Notes: generated by a model not told the origin, from the letters alone. A DNA stretch of 18,470 nt from Candidatus Caldatribacterium sp. (GCA_025060675.1 JANXBI010000028.1:1-18470), one strand, 5' to 3'. Positions 6,594-14,222 are shown, numbered from the stretch's first letter. Numbers and translations: made by a program.

Positions 6594-7357
6594 CAGAAAG
6601 AATCCCCTCTCTCACTCAAGGTTAGGATTTCGGGTTGCCCCTTGCGCACAAGGACGGTGTGCTCAAAGTGCGCAGACAACCCTCCATCCTCGGTAACCAC
6701 TGTCCATCCGTCTTCGAGAACCTTCACTCGATACCCTTTTTCATTTGCCATTGGCTCAATGGCAAGGACCATGCCTTCCTCAAGGACTGCGCCTTGCCCT
6801 TTATGACCAAAGTTCGGAATCTGAGGATCTTCGTGGAGACTTTTACCCACCCCATGACCAACAAGGTCACGGACAACCGAGAAGCCCTCTCGCTCAATCG
6901 TAGTCTGGATAGCGTGGGAGATATCCCCAACACGGTTACCCGGAAGGGCTTGACGAATTCCCGCATAAAGCGCCCGCCGAGTAACCTCGACAAGCCTGCG
7001 AGCCACAGGTTTCCCATCACCCACCACAACGCTAAACGCCGCATCGGTGTAAAACCCCTCAAACTCGACCCCCACATCAATACTCACAAGATCCCCCATC
7101 TGAATAATCCGATCTCCCGGAAGGCCATGAACAACTTCGTGGTTAATAGAGATGCACAGCGGAGCAGGAAACCCTCGATACCCCAAAAAGGCCGGGCGTG
7201 CTCCCTGACGGACAATGTACTCCTGGACAACTTCAGCAATAAAGCCCGTATTGACTCCCGGAGCAAGGAGAGCCCGAACCTTTGCAAGGACATTTCCCAA
7301 TATCTTCCCACTCCGTCGTATTCTTTCAAGATCTTCCCGCCTCACAAGCTTTGCCAT
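6593..7357 (-). CDS. map: Methionine aminopeptidase, type I
   Basis: Removes the initiator methionine from new proteins with a small second residue. The 254-residue pita-bread-fold product shows all five metal ligands in order: D94 (SIDVG), D105 (FYTDAA), H168 (VGHGVG), E201 (AIEPMA) and E232 (HFEHTV), plus the substrate-site H77 in INHEVVHGLP. There is no N-terminal zinc-finger or type II insert, so it is the short type I(a) form. The TGA stop overlaps the infA ATG by one base (TGATG), a classic reinitiation junction. Confidence 0.98.
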   Translation of the reverse strand: MAKLVRREDLERIRRSGKILGNVLAKVRALLAPGVNTGFIAEVVQEYIVRQGARPAFLGYRGFPAPLCISINHEVVHGLPGDRIIQMGDLVSIDVGVEFEGFYTDAAFSVVVGDGKPVARRLVEVTRRALYAGIRQALPGNRVGDISHAIQTTIEREGFSVVRDLVGHGVGKSLHEDPQIPNFGHKGQGAVLEEGMVLAIEPMANEKGYRVKVLEDGWTVVTEDGGLSAHFEHTVLVRKGQPEILTLSERGDSF

Positions 7358-7363
7358 TGGCGA

Positions 7364-8011
7364 TTACTTCCGGGTAAGGATTGCTTTCACCTGAGCATAC
7401 GTTTCTTCGATGGTCCCCGAAGAAGGAACAACACGAAGCAAACCCCTCTTTGCATAGAACTCCACAAGAGGCTTTGTCTGTTCCTCGTAAACAGCAAGAC
7501 GCTTCCGAATAACCTCAGGAGCATCATCTGGACGCTGCACAAGTTTGCCCCCGCAACGGTCACATATTTCATCGTTGTGAGGAGGGCTAGAAATGAGATT
7601 GTACGGAGCTTGACAGTTTTCACAGACCCTCCGAGCTGAGAGGCGGCGCACCAACTCTTCTGCAGGGATATCAAAATACAGTACAGCATCAATGGTGATC
7701 CCAAGCTCTTGAAGCATTTCTTCGAGAGCTTCAGCTTGCTTTAAGGTCCTTGGAAATCCATCAAGAATAAACCCACGACGCACGTCATCCCGGGAAAGTC
7801 GATCCTTCACAATTCCTATGACTACCTCATCAGGAACAAGTTGTCCTTCTCGGACGAAAGACTCGGCCTTCCTTCCCCATTCCGTCCCTTCTTTAATCGC
7901 CAACCGGATAATATCACCAGTGGCAAGCTGTGGAATACCAAACTCCTCCTCAATCCTCTTTGCTTGTGTTCCCTTCCCAGCTCCTGGCGGTCCAAGAAGG
8001 ATAATGCGCAT
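7364..8011 (-). CDS. adk: Adenylate kinase, zinc-containing LID
   Basis: Adenylate kinase interconverts ATP + AMP and 2 ADP in the cytosol. The 215-residue product has the P-loop GPPGAGKGT (7-15), the AMP-binding LATGDIIR, the FILDGFPRT stretch (81-89) and a long LID domain. In the LID, C130, C133, C150 and C153 form a Cys4 zinc site, the form found in many Gram-positive and thermophilic bacteria. ATG 8011 has AGGAGG 7 bases upstream. It lies 12 bases after secY and 6 before map, the usual spc-operon placement. Confidence 0.98.
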   Translation of the reverse strand: MRIILLGPPGAGKGTQAKRIEEEFGIPQLATGDIIRLAIKEGTEWGRKAESFVREGQLVPDEVVIGIVKDRLSRDDVRRGFILDGFPRTLKQAEALEEMLQELGITIDAVLYFDIPAEELVRRLSARRVCENCQAPYNLISSPPHNDEICDRCGGKLVQRPDDAPEVIRKRLAVYEEQTKPLVEFYAKRGLLRVVPSSGTIEETYAQVKAILTRK

Positions 8012-8023
8012 TGCTCTTCCTCC

Positions 8024-9292
8024 TTACTTTCGCAGAAACCCTTCGTAATGCCTCATGAGAAGTTGCGCCTCAAGTTGTGTCACCGTCTCAATAGCGACAC
8101 CGACCATAATGAGGATTGCCGTACCTCCAAAGTAGAAAGTGGTGACCTTGGTGAGCTCTACAAGAATGTTGGGGATCACAGCAATGAAGGCAAGCACAAG
8201 CGAACCCCAAAGGGTAATGCGAGTTAAACAGCGGTCAATGTACTCAACTGTTGGTCTCCCCGGACGTATACCCGGGATAAATCCTCCATACTTCTTCATA
8301 TTTTCAGCAAGCTCTACAGGGTTAAAGGTCACAGCCGTGTAGAAATACGTGAAGAAGATGATGAGCGCCGCATAAAGCGAGAGGTAAAGCGCTGAATCCG
8401 GAGAGAGAGCATCAGCAAGGCTTTTCATAAACCCTGAGCCCTCGAAAAACTGCGCAAGAGTCGCAGGGAAAAGGAGCACCGAGGAAGCGAAAATGATAGG
8501 GATAACCCCCCCTTGAATAACCCGGATAGGGATATGGGTGCTTTGTCCACCGTACACACGCCGCCCAACAACACGTTTGGCGTACTGCACTGGGATTTTC
8601 CGCTGAGCCTCCTGGAACTCTACGACAAAAGCCACAATCAATACAGCAACAACCAGCGCCAGTCCAAAGAGGAATGGGTTAACCTCCCCAACCCTGATAA
8701 GAGAAAAAGTCCGGAAAAGCTGCGGGAGAAGACGAGCCACAATCCCAGCAAAAATGATAAGAGAGATGCCATTCCCAATACCAAAGTCGGAGATGAGCTC
8801 TCCAAGCCACATGAGGAACATACTCCCTGCAGCTAAGGTCAAAATCACCGTTAAGCGATATGCCCATCCAGTAGCGAGAACGACGCCAAGGTTCTCCATC
8901 CAAACGGTGATGCCAAAACCCTGAACAAAAGCAAGGAGAATGGCACCCCAACGAGTATACTGGGCGATTTTATCCCGTCCCTCTTCACCACTTTTTGCCA
9001 ACTCCTCAAGCTGAGGAATAACCGAGGTGAGAAGCTGTATGATAATAGAGGCATTAATGTAAGGCATGATTCCCAAGGCGAGGATGGAAAAGTTACTTAA
9101 CGCACCCCCAGCAAACATGTCAAGAAATCCAAGTACGCCCCCGCGGGCAAAAACATCCGCCAAAGCTCTAGGATCAATTCCTGGAACAGGAATGTGTGCA
9201 CCGATACGGAAAACGACAAGCATAAGGAGCGTGAAGATAACACGCCTTTTTAGGTCCGGAATCTTGAAGAGTTTTACCAGGGACTCCCACAT
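8024..9292 (-). CDS. secY: Preprotein translocase subunit SecY
   Basis: SecY is the channel protein of the SecYEG translocon in the cytoplasmic membrane, used for secretion and membrane protein insertion. The 422-residue product shows about ten hydrophobic segments, starting at residues 18-36. Diagnostic motifs include HIPVPGID (33-40), LALGIMPYINASIIIQLL (71-88), GIGNGISLIIFAGI (171-184), the basic cytosolic loop RRVYGGQSTHIPI, and GIRPGRPT (341-348). I use ATG 9292 (MWESLVKLFKIPDLKRR) with GAGGTG 7 bases upstream; the frame runs 12 codons further up into rplO but those residues are not SecY-like. The position between rplO and adk is standard. Confidence 0.97.
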   Translation of the reverse strand: MWESLVKLFKIPDLKRRVIFTLLMLVVFRIGAHIPVPGIDPRALADVFARGGVLGFLDMFAGGALSNFSILALGIMPYINASIIIQLLTSVIPQLEELAKSGEEGRDKIAQYTRWGAILLAFVQGFGITVWMENLGVVLATGWAYRLTVILTLAAGSMFLMWLGELISDFGIGNGISLIIFAGIVARLLPQLFRTFSLIRVGEVNPFLFGLALVVAVLIVAFVVEFQEAQRKIPVQYAKRVVGRRVYGGQSTHIPIRVIQGGVIPIIFASSVLLFPATLAQFFEGSGFMKSLADALSPDSALYLSLYAALIIFFTYFYTAVTFNPVELAENMKKYGGFIPGIRPGRPTVEYIDRCLTRITLWGSLVLAFIAVIPNILVELTKVTTFYFGGTAILIMVGVAIETVTQLEAQLLMRHYEGFLRK

Positions 9293-9293
9293 G

Positions 9294-9734
9294 TCACAGC
9301 ACCTCAGCCTTTCCACCCCGTTCTTCAATCATGGCCCGAGCTTGGGCTGAGAAGGCGTGAGCCCGCACCACGAGACGACGCTCAAGACTTCCCTTTGCTA
9401 AGATTTTCACCTTCGACCGCGTACTTTCTACGATGCCAAGCTCTCGGAGAAGATCGGGGGTCACCTCCGTTCCATCCTCAAAACGGTTGAGGGTACCCAC
9501 ATTAACAATTTCCCACTCCTCAGCACAAGGGTTGCGAAAACCCCTTTTGGGAATCCTTCGCACAAGAGGCATTTGTCCACCCTCAAAACGAGGATGAATC
9601 TGCCCACCCGAGCGAGCCTTTTGGCCTTTCGTACCTCGACCACAGGTTTTTCCATGGCCTGAACCTATACCCCTTCCAACTCGCTTGCGACGGTGAAAAG
9701 ATCCCTTTGCAGGTCTTAGCTCGTTAACCTTCAT
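9294..9734 (-). CDS. rplO: 50S ribosomal protein L15 (uL15)
   Basis: The 146-residue product starts MKVNELRPAKGSFHRRKRVG and has the glycine/basic N-terminal extension GRGIGSGHGKTCGRGTKGQK that penetrates 23S rRNA, then GGQMPLVRRIPKRGF. The C-terminal globular part ends with ARAMIEERGGKAEVL. Length matches the family. ATG with AGGAGG about 8 bases upstream. Its TGA is separated from the secY ATG by a single base. Confidence 0.98.
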   Translation of the reverse strand: MKVNELRPAKGSFHRRKRVGRGIGSGHGKTCGRGTKGQKARSGGQIHPRFEGGQMPLVRRIPKRGFRNPCAEEWEIVNVGTLNRFEDGTEVTPDLLRELGIVESTRSKVKILAKGSLERRLVVRAHAFSAQARAMIEERGGKAEVL

Positions 9735-9746
9735 TGCCTCTTCCTC

Positions 9747-9932
9747 CTATACTTCTTCAACCTTCAAAAGATAATTGACTTTGGCGATCATCCCCCGAAT
9801 AGAAGGAGAATCCTCCTTCACAACGGTTTCATAGAGCCTTCGAAAACCCAACGCACGTACCGTGCGTTTGTGGGATTCAGGATGACCGATGGGACTCCGC
9901 ATTAGAGTAATCCGAAGCATTCTCCGAGACAC
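9747..9932 (-). CDS. rpmD: 50S ribosomal protein L30 (uL30)
   Basis: The 61-residue product contains the bacterial L30 signature LRITLMRSPIGHPESHKRTV and RALGFRRLYETVVKEDSPSI and ends RGMIAKVNYLLKVEEV. Start chosen: GTG 9932 (MSRRMLRITL), with AAGGAGG 8 bases upstream in the end of rpsE. The internal ATG 9920 would give a 57-residue protein but has no well-spaced RBS. The open frame extends well into rpsE, but those residues are not L30. L30 is a small 50S protein that binds 23S rRNA and is absent from some bacteria. Confidence 0.94.
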   Translation of the reverse strand: MSRRMLRITLMRSPIGHPESHKRTVRALGFRRLYETVVKEDSPSIRGMIAKVNYLLKVEEV

Positions 9933-9933
9933 A

Positions 9934-10452
9934 TCATTTTCCTCCTTTCTGGGGCTCGAAGAGCTCTGCAAGCGTCTTTCCCCGAAGTAGTGCCACCTCA
10001 CGCGGATCCCGCAAGCTCTGAAGTCCACGAATGGTTGCTAAAGCAAGATTAATGGGATTATTGTTTCCGAGGGACTTTGTAAGGACATCCTTTACTCCAG
10101 CAACCTCCATAATAGCTCGAACCGTACCCCCAGCGATAACTCCTGTTCCAGGTGCTGCCGGTTTCAAGACAACGCTACTTGCACCGAACTCCCCACGAAC
10201 CTCGTGGACAATTGTCGTCCCGCGCATCGGAAAACGAATAAGGGACCGTTTCGCCCTCTCAATAGCCTTCCGTACCGCATCCGGAACTTCCTTCGCCTTC
10301 CCAAGGCCTATACCTACAACACCATCCCCATTGCCTACAGCAACAAGCGCTCGGAACCGGAAACGCTTTCCTCCTTTTACGACCTTACTAACCCTTGTCA
10401 CCGCAATAAGCCGTTCTTGGAGCTCCATCCCTTCTGGACTAACTCTTCCCAT
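9934..10452 (-). CDS. rpsE: 30S ribosomal protein S5 (uS5)
   Basis: The 172-residue product has the double-stranded RNA-binding S5 domain (ERLIAVTRVSKVVKGGKRFR, ALVAVGNGDGVVGIGLGKAK) and the C-terminal domain with PGTGVIAGGTVRAIMEVAG and the SLGNNNPINLALATIRGL stretch. S5 shapes the decoding-site fidelity and the mRNA entry site; changes in the loop around VVKGGKR are linked to spectinomycin resistance in other bacteria, and here the loop looks wild type. The ATG has GGAGGGT about 8 bases upstream. Its own final GGAGGAAAA codons form the rpmD ribosome binding site. Confidence 0.98.
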   Translation of the reverse strand: MGRVSPEGMELQERLIAVTRVSKVVKGGKRFRFRALVAVGNGDGVVGIGLGKAKEVPDAVRKAIERAKRSLIRFPMRGTTIVHEVRGEFGASSVVLKPAAPGTGVIAGGTVRAIMEVAGVKDVLTKSLGNNNPINLALATIRGLQSLRDPREVALLRGKTLAELFEPQKGGK

Positions 10453-10472
10453 GGTACCCGACCCTCCAAGAG

Positions 10473-10841
10473 CTAAAAGAGTAATCCTGCCTCGCGTGCA
10501 CCTTCTGCTAAAGCCTTAACCCGTCCATGGTATTTATACCCACCGCGATCGAAAACGACCTTCGTGATGCCTTTCTCGAGAGCCTTTTGAGCAATGAGGC
10601 GACCAACCGCTCGAGCAATTTCTGTTTTCGTGCCCTTCATGCCGCGAATTTCAGGAGACAAAGAAGACGCTGCCACAAGCGTCCTTCCTTCATCATCATT
10701 AATAATCTGAGCATAGATGTGCTTGAGGCTTCGGAAAACCGAAAGACGAGGACGATCAAGAGTCCCTCGCACCTTTTTGCGAACTCTTTTATGCCGGCGA
10801 ATGCGACGCTCCCACTTTCCCCGTTTCTCGCTAATAATCAT
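10473..10841 (-). CDS. rplR: 50S ribosomal protein L18 (uL18)
   Basis: The 122-residue product has a basic N-terminus (KWERRIRRHKRVRKKVRGTL) followed by RPRLSVFRSLKHIYAQIIND and the C-terminal KVVFDRGGYKYHGRVKALAE with GAREAGLLF. This is the classic L18 pattern. L18 binds 5S rRNA in the central protuberance with L5. The ATG has GGGAG about 12 bases upstream. It is 20 bases after rplF and 20 before rpsE. Confidence 0.97.
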   Translation of the reverse strand: MIISEKRGKWERRIRRHKRVRKKVRGTLDRPRLSVFRSLKHIYAQIINDDEGRTLVAASSLSPEIRGMKGTKTEIARAVGRLIAQKALEKGITKVVFDRGGYKYHGRVKALAEGAREAGLLF

Positions 10842-10861
10842 CGTGAGACACTCCCTTCAAA

Positions 10862-11398
10862 CTACTTTGCTGCAGCTTTCCCTTGTTTCCTTCGGACCAC
10901 CTCATCAACGTATTTTATGCCCGTACCCTTGTACGGCTCGACTTTCCGGATCTTGCGAATATCCGCCGCAACCTGACCAACCTTCTCCTTATCAATACCC
11001 TTAACCCGGATAACCTGTCCTTCCACTTCAAAGGAAATACCCTCTGGAGGGTTTATCTCCACAGGATGCGTAAAGCCAACATTCAGAACAAGCGTCTCTC
11101 CTCGTTTTTGAACACGATACCCCAAACCGTTAACCTCAAGGGCTTTTTCAAAGCCTTTAGTAACGCCCTCGATCATGTTGTAAAGCAGACTCCTGGTAAG
11201 ACCATGGAGAGATTTATCGAGTTTCGTATCACCCAAACGTGCAACCTTCAAGATATTGCCTTCTTTCTCAATTCGCATACGAGGATGAAAGGTCCGAGTT
11301 AAAGTCCCTTTCGGACCCTTTACTGTAACAGTTGTCCCATTAACCATTACTTCAACACCCTGTGGGATCTCGATAGGTTTTCGCCCAATACGCGACAT
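10862..11398 (-). CDS. rplF: 50S ribosomal protein L6 (uL6)
   Basis: The 178-residue product begins MSRIGRKPIEIPQGVEV and contains both L6 domains, including TVKGPKGTLTRTFHPRM near the N-terminus and the C-terminal signature VAADIRKIRKVEPYKGTGIK. L6 lies near the sarcin-ricin loop and the factor-binding site. ATG 11398 has GGAGG 7 bases upstream; the frame extends 16 codons into rpsH but that leader is not L6-like. Length is usual (175-180). Confidence 0.97.
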   Translation of the reverse strand: MSRIGRKPIEIPQGVEVMVNGTTVTVKGPKGTLTRTFHPRMRIEKEGNILKVARLGDTKLDKSLHGLTRSLLYNMIEGVTKGFEKALEVNGLGYRVQKRGETLVLNVGFTHPVEINPPEGISFEVEGQVIRVKGIDKEKVGQVAADIRKIRKVEPYKGTGIKYVDEVVRRKQGKAAAK

Positions 11399-11414
11399 AG
11401 GCCATCCTCCCTCG

Positions 11415-11816
11415 CTACCATATGAAACAAAGCACCTCGCCACCAATACCGAGTTTCCGTGCTTCCTTGCCAGTCATGACGCCACGCGACGTAGAAACAA
11501 CAACCGTTCCGAGGCCTCCAAAAAGAATGGGAATCTCGTCCTTCTTCGCATATATTCGAAGCCCAGGTTTACTGATGCGTCGAAGACCGTTGATGACTCG
11601 CTCACGGCGAGGACCATACTTGAGTTCAATAACAAGATCCCTCTTATTCCCTTCCTTTGCGATAACTCTGTAATCCTGAATGTATCCTTCTTCTCGCATA
11701 ATGCGGGCGATTTCGATTTTCAACCGAGAGGCAGGGACCGTAACTGTGGGGTGCCCAGCTCGAGAGGCATTGCGAATTCGTGTTAACATGTCAGCAATAG
11801 GGTCAGTGTGTCCCAT
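11415..11816 (-). CDS. rpsH: 30S ribosomal protein S8 (uS8)
   Basis: The 133-residue product begins MGHTDPIADMLTRIRNA, the S8 signature, and ends with the diagnostic GTVVVSTSRGVMTGKEARKL plus GIGGEVLCFIW. S8 is a primary binder of 16S helix 21; in E. coli it represses the spc operon by binding mRNA near rplE. I looked at the rplX-rplE junction and cannot identify an S8-like helix by eye. The ATG has GGGGAG about 8 bases upstream. Confidence 0.98.
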   Translation of the reverse strand: MGHTDPIADMLTRIRNASRAGHPTVTVPASRLKIEIARIMREEGYIQDYRVIAKEGNKRDLVIELKYGPRRERVINGLRRISKPGLRIYAKKDEIPILFGGLGTVVVSTSRGVMTGKEARKLGIGGEVLCFIW

Positions 11817-11834
11817 TGTCTCTCCCCTTCCCCT

Positions 11835-12020
11835 CTACCAACTTGACTTAACAATGCCAGGGATCTCACCACGACTTGCCAGGGTTCGGAAACAAATTCG
11901 GCACATTCCAAAATCCCGAAGGTATCCCCGAGGACGTCCACACAGCGAACAACGATTTCGATAACGAACCTTGAACTTTTGAGGCTTTTTGTTCTTCTCA
12001 ATCTTCGCCTTGCGCGCCAT
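11835..12020 (-). CDS. rpsN: 30S ribosomal protein S14, type Z zinc-binding (uS14)
   Basis: The 61-residue product is the short zinc form of S14, with two CxxC pairs (C24/C27 and C40/C43) in NRCSLCGRPRGYLRDFGMCR ICF. It ends PGIVKSSW, the typical type Z end. S14 is a late-binding 30S head protein close to S3 and S10. The ATG is preceded by AAAGGAGG. The longer zinc-free S14 paralogue found in some bacteria is not in this window. It sits between rplE and rpsH as in most bacteria. Confidence 0.98.
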   Translation of the reverse strand: MARKAKIEKNKKPQKFKVRYRNRCSLCGRPRGYLRDFGMCRICFRTLASRGEIPGIVKSSW

Positions 12021-12032
12021 TCTGGTCCTCCT

Positions 12033-12572
12033 TTACTTACGGAAGGGCAAGCCTAAGCCCTCAAGGAGGGCCTTTGCTTCCCGATCAGTTTTCGCAGTAG
12101 TGACAAAGGTGATGTTCATGCCTCGTACCCGTTCAACGCGGTCATAATTGATTTCTGGGAAAATAAGCTGTTCCTCAATGCCGATAGTACAATTCCCTCG
12201 ACCGTCAAAGCAACTGTCAGGAAAACCGCGAAAATCGCGGATGCGGGCAATAGCAATATTCAAAAATCGATCCAAAAACTCATACATTCGGTTCTTCCGA
12301 AGCGTCACTTTGCACCCAATTGGCATTCCCTTGCGAAGCTTAAAGTTCGAAATAGATTTCTTTGCCCGGGTCACAAGAGGTTTCTGGCCAGTAATAAGCG
12401 CAAGCTCTTCGACAGCAAGATCAAGGTAATGAGGGTTTTGCGTTGCGTCCCCCACACCCATATTAATGACGATTTTCTCAAGCCTTGGAACTTGCATAAT
12501 GTTTTTATACCCGAATTCCTTCAGGAGCTTTGGAACAACCTCTTTGTAATACTTTTCTTTGGTGATGGACAC
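12033..12572 (-). CDS. rplE: 50S ribosomal protein L5 (uL5)
   Basis: The 179-residue product is the standard L5 length. It shows the conserved LEKIVINMGVGDATQNP, PLVTRAKKSISNFKLRKGMP and MYEFLDRFLNIAIARIRDFR segments and the C-terminal GMNITFVTTAKTDREAKALL. L5 binds 5S rRNA in the central protuberance and forms bridge B1b with S13. The start is GTG (MSITKEKYY), preceded by a run of seven G residues about 8 bases upstream that serves as the RBS; the conserved start region has no in-frame ATG near it. It is 19 bases after rplX. Confidence 0.97.
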   Translation of the reverse strand: MSITKEKYYKEVVPKLLKEFGYKNIMQVPRLEKIVINMGVGDATQNPHYLDLAVEELALITGQKPLVTRAKKSISNFKLRKGMPIGCKVTLRKNRMYEFLDRFLNIAIARIRDFRGFPDSCFDGRGNCTIGIEEQLIFPEINYDRVERVRGMNITFVTTAKTDREAKALLEGLGLPFRK

Positions 12573-12591
12573 TGCTTAAGCCCCCCCGTCC

Positions 12592-12939
12592 CTATACCTT
12601 ATCGATAATCTCACCACACTTCTTGCAGACCCGTACTCGGAAAGGGGAATCAGGTATCTTGACCCTCTTAATCCGAGTCTTTTGTCCACACCGGCTACAG
12701 ACAAGACGTACATTGGAAATCCTGATGGGATTCTCCCGCTCTATAATGCCTCCCTGAGGATTGTCCTGCGTAGGACGGGTATGCTTCTTCACCATATTGA
12801 CCCCTTCGACAATAACCTTTCCTTCTCGAGGGAAAACGCTAAGTACCTTTCCACGTTTCCCTCTGTCCTTCCCGTGGACAACCTCAACGAGATCTCCCTT
12901 CTTAATAGGAACCTTCACCTTCCTCGTCTGAAGTTCCAT
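12592..12939 (-). CDS. rplX: 50S ribosomal protein L24 (uL24), zinc-ribbon type
   Basis: The 115-residue product has the KOW motif at about residues 15-42 (KGDLVEVVHGKDRGKRGKVL) followed by VEGVNMVKKHTRPTQDNPQG and a C-terminal Cys4 module with Cys at 81, 84, 105 and 108. L24 is an assembly initiator for the 50S subunit. I start at ATG 12939, with GGGAG about 8 bases upstream; the GTG at 12948 would sit directly on that RBS. It is 12 bases after rplN. The Cys4 module is present in many bacterial L24 proteins and lost in others. Confidence 0.96.
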   Translation of the reverse strand: MELQTRKVKVPIKKGDLVEVVHGKDRGKRGKVLSVFPREGKVIVEGVNMVKKHTRPTQDNPQGGIIERENPIRISNVRLVCSRCGQKTRIKRVKIPDSPFRVRVCKKCGEIIDKV

Positions 12940-12951
12940 AACTATCACTCC

Positions 12952-13320
12952 CTACACGACCTCTGGAGCCAGAGAGACAATACGCATGAAATTCTTCTCC
13001 CTTAGCTCTCGACCCACTGGACCGAAGACACGGGTTCCTCGAGGAACATCCTGGTTGGTCACAAGGACTGCTGCATTATCATCAAAACGAACGTATGTTC
13101 CATCAGGTCGGCGAACAGCCCGACGCGTTCGCACCACAACCGCCCGGACGACTTCACCCTTTTTGACATTCGAATGAGGCTCGGCTTCCTTCACAGAAGC
13201 AATAATCACGTCACCAATACTTGCGTATCGTCTATTTGATCCACCCAAAACCCGAATGCACATGATACGCTTTGCCCCAGTATTGTCAGCAACCTCAAGC
13301 ATAGTTCTCGGCTGAATCAA
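12952..13320 (-). CDS. rplN: 50S ribosomal protein L14 (uL14)
   Basis: The 122-residue product has exactly the usual L14 length when started at TTG 13320, reading MIQPRTMLEVADNTGAKRIM, the near-universal N-terminus. Other family segments are RYASIGDVIIASVKEA, KKGEVVRAVVVRTRR and GTRVFGPVGRELREKNFMRI. L14 sits at the subunit interface and contacts 16S rRNA. GGGAGG lies 8 bases before the TTG. The longer frame adds 14 residues unlike L14, while the internal ATG would delete the conserved IQPRT. The start lies 26 bases inside rpsQ. Confidence 0.96.
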   Translation of the reverse strand: MIQPRTMLEVADNTGAKRIMCIRVLGGSNRRYASIGDVIIASVKEAEPHSNVKKGEVVRAVVVRTRRAVRRPDGTYVRFDDNAAVLVTNQDVPRGTRVFGPVGRELREKNFMRIVSLAPEVV

Positions 13321-13585
13321 CTTCCTCTCCTCCCTTGACCTTTGCCCTCTCAAGCAACGCAACCACTCTCCACCGCTTGGTTCTACTCAAGGGTCGCGTC
13401 TCCTCGATGAGAACCTTGTCGCCTACTGAACACATATTATTTTCGTCGTGAGCTTTGAATTTGACACTACGTCGAATTTTCTTCTTGTACAATGGATGTT
13501 CAGTGATGCGTTCCACACGTACCACAACAGTCTTATCCATAGCATCGCTAACCACTTCGCCAACGAATCTCTTTCGCATGCCCAT
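13295..13585 (-). CDS. rpsQ: 30S ribosomal protein S17 (uS17)
   Basis: The 96-residue product has the S17 OB-fold sequence: FVGEVVSDAMDKTVVVRVER, HPLYKKKIRRSVKFKAHDE, CSVGDKVLIEETRPLSRTKR and WRVVALLERA. S17 is a primary 16S rRNA binder at the 5' domain. ATG 13585 has GGAGG 9 bases upstream; the in-frame TTG 13591 would sit only 3 bases from it. After the conserved core the protein carries an extra tail (KVKGGEEVDSAENYA), and this tail is what overlaps the assigned rplN start by 26 bases. Usual S17 is about 80-90 residues, so the tail is a lineage extension. Confidence 0.96.
   Translation of the reverse strand: MGMRKRFVGEVVSDAMDKTVVVRVERITEHPLYKKKIRRSVKFKAHDENNMCSVGDKVLIEETRPLSRTKRWRVVALLERAKVKGGEEVDSAENYA
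13329..13334 (-). promoter_or_regulatory. Ribosome binding site supporting the TTG start of rplN
   Basis: GGGAGG on the minus strand, inside the 3' part of rpsQ and 8 bases upstream of TTG 13320. It would be too far (26 bases) from the next in-frame ATG. Confidence 0.8.
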
Positions 13586-13587
13586 GC

Positions 13588-13800
13588 TCAACGGCCTCCT
13601 TGCTGCTTAGCAGCAAGTTCTCGTTCTCGAAGAATGGTCTTGATACGAGCAATATCCCTTTTTACGGCCTGAATCCTCTTAGGATTTGCAAGCTGCCCGG
13701 TTATTGCTTGAAAACGCAAATTAAAGAGCTCCATACGGAGATCTTTTAGCTTCTGGTTAAGCTCCTCATTCGTAAAATTCCTCAGTTCCGAAGCCTTCAC
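13588..13800 (-). CDS. rpmC: 50S ribosomal protein L29 (uL29)
   Basis: The 70-residue product (MKASELRNFTNEELNQKLKD...) is a two-helix coiled hairpin with the L29 core ELFNLRFQAITGQLANPKRI. L29 lies beside L23 at the exit tunnel. The start is ambiguous: GTG 13800 gives the family-like MKASELR and has AGAGGTG 6 bases upstream; ATG 13806 or GTG 13809 lie on top of that RBS. I chose GTG 13800. The gene is 11 bases after rplP and 2 bases before rpsQ. Confidence 0.92.
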   Translation of the reverse strand: MKASELRNFTNEELNQKLKDLRMELFNLRFQAITGQLANPKRIQAVKRDIARIKTILRERELAAKQQGGR

Positions 13801-13811
13801 CACCATCACCT

Positions 13812-14222
13812 CTACTCAACTCTTCGCTCGATAATCCGCGTCTTTATGGGAAGTTTGTGAGAAGCGATACGGAGAGCCTCGTATGCTGTTTCTTTATCCA
13901 CGCCCCCAACCTCAAAGAGTACTCGTCCCGGACGAACTACTGCAACCCAACCCTCGACGGGTCCTTTACCTTTCCCCATTCGAGATTCAGCAGGTTTTTT
14001 CGTGTATGGCTTATCGGGGAAGATACGAATCCAAATACGACCTTTCTTAATATGCCGCGAAATGGCTACACGAGCAGCTTCGATTTGAGGATTAGTGATC
14101 CAAGCTGGCTCCAGCGCTTGCAAGCCAAAATCACCAAAGTCAACTTCACATCCTCGATAGGCGGTACCCTTTAGCCTTCCACGCTGCTGTTTCCTGTACT
14201 TAACTCTCTTGGGCATCAACAT
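13812..14222 (-). CDS. rplP: 50S ribosomal protein L16 (uL16)
   Basis: The 136-residue product has the L16 start MLMPKRVKYRKQQRGRLKG and the conserved stretches WITNPQIEAARVAISRHIKK, GRIWIRIFPDKPYTKKPAES and GKGKGPVEGWVAVVRPGRVL. L16 is a late-assembly protein near the A site and the peptidyl transferase centre. I start at ATG 14222, giving MLMPKR as in Firmicutes; ATG 14216 (MPKR) is the alternative, with a GAGG 9 bases before it. The longer frame that starts further up inside rpsC adds a non-homologous leader. The start overlaps the acidic tail of rpsC by 23 bases. It is slightly shorter than the 144 residues of the B. subtilis protein. Confidence 0.95.
   Translation of the reverse strand: MLMPKRVKYRKQQRGRLKGTAYRGCEVDFGDFGLQALEPAWITNPQIEAARVAISRHIKKGRIWIRIFPDKPYTKKPAESRMGKGKGPVEGWVAVVRPGRVLFEVGGVDKETAYEALRIASHKLPIKTRIIERRVE

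Noticed and set aside
6635..7639. A 334-codon open frame on the plus strand opposite map and adk
   Set aside because: It is antisense to two clearly conserved genes, has no recognisable protein features and no convincing RBS. Long antisense frames are expected from the codon bias of highly conserved genes.
12581..12587. A run of seven C (G on the sense strand) between rplX and rplE, as a possible slippery or phase-variable tract
   Set aside because: It lies in the intergenic gap at the right distance to act as the rplE ribosome binding site, and a length change would not shift a reading frame.
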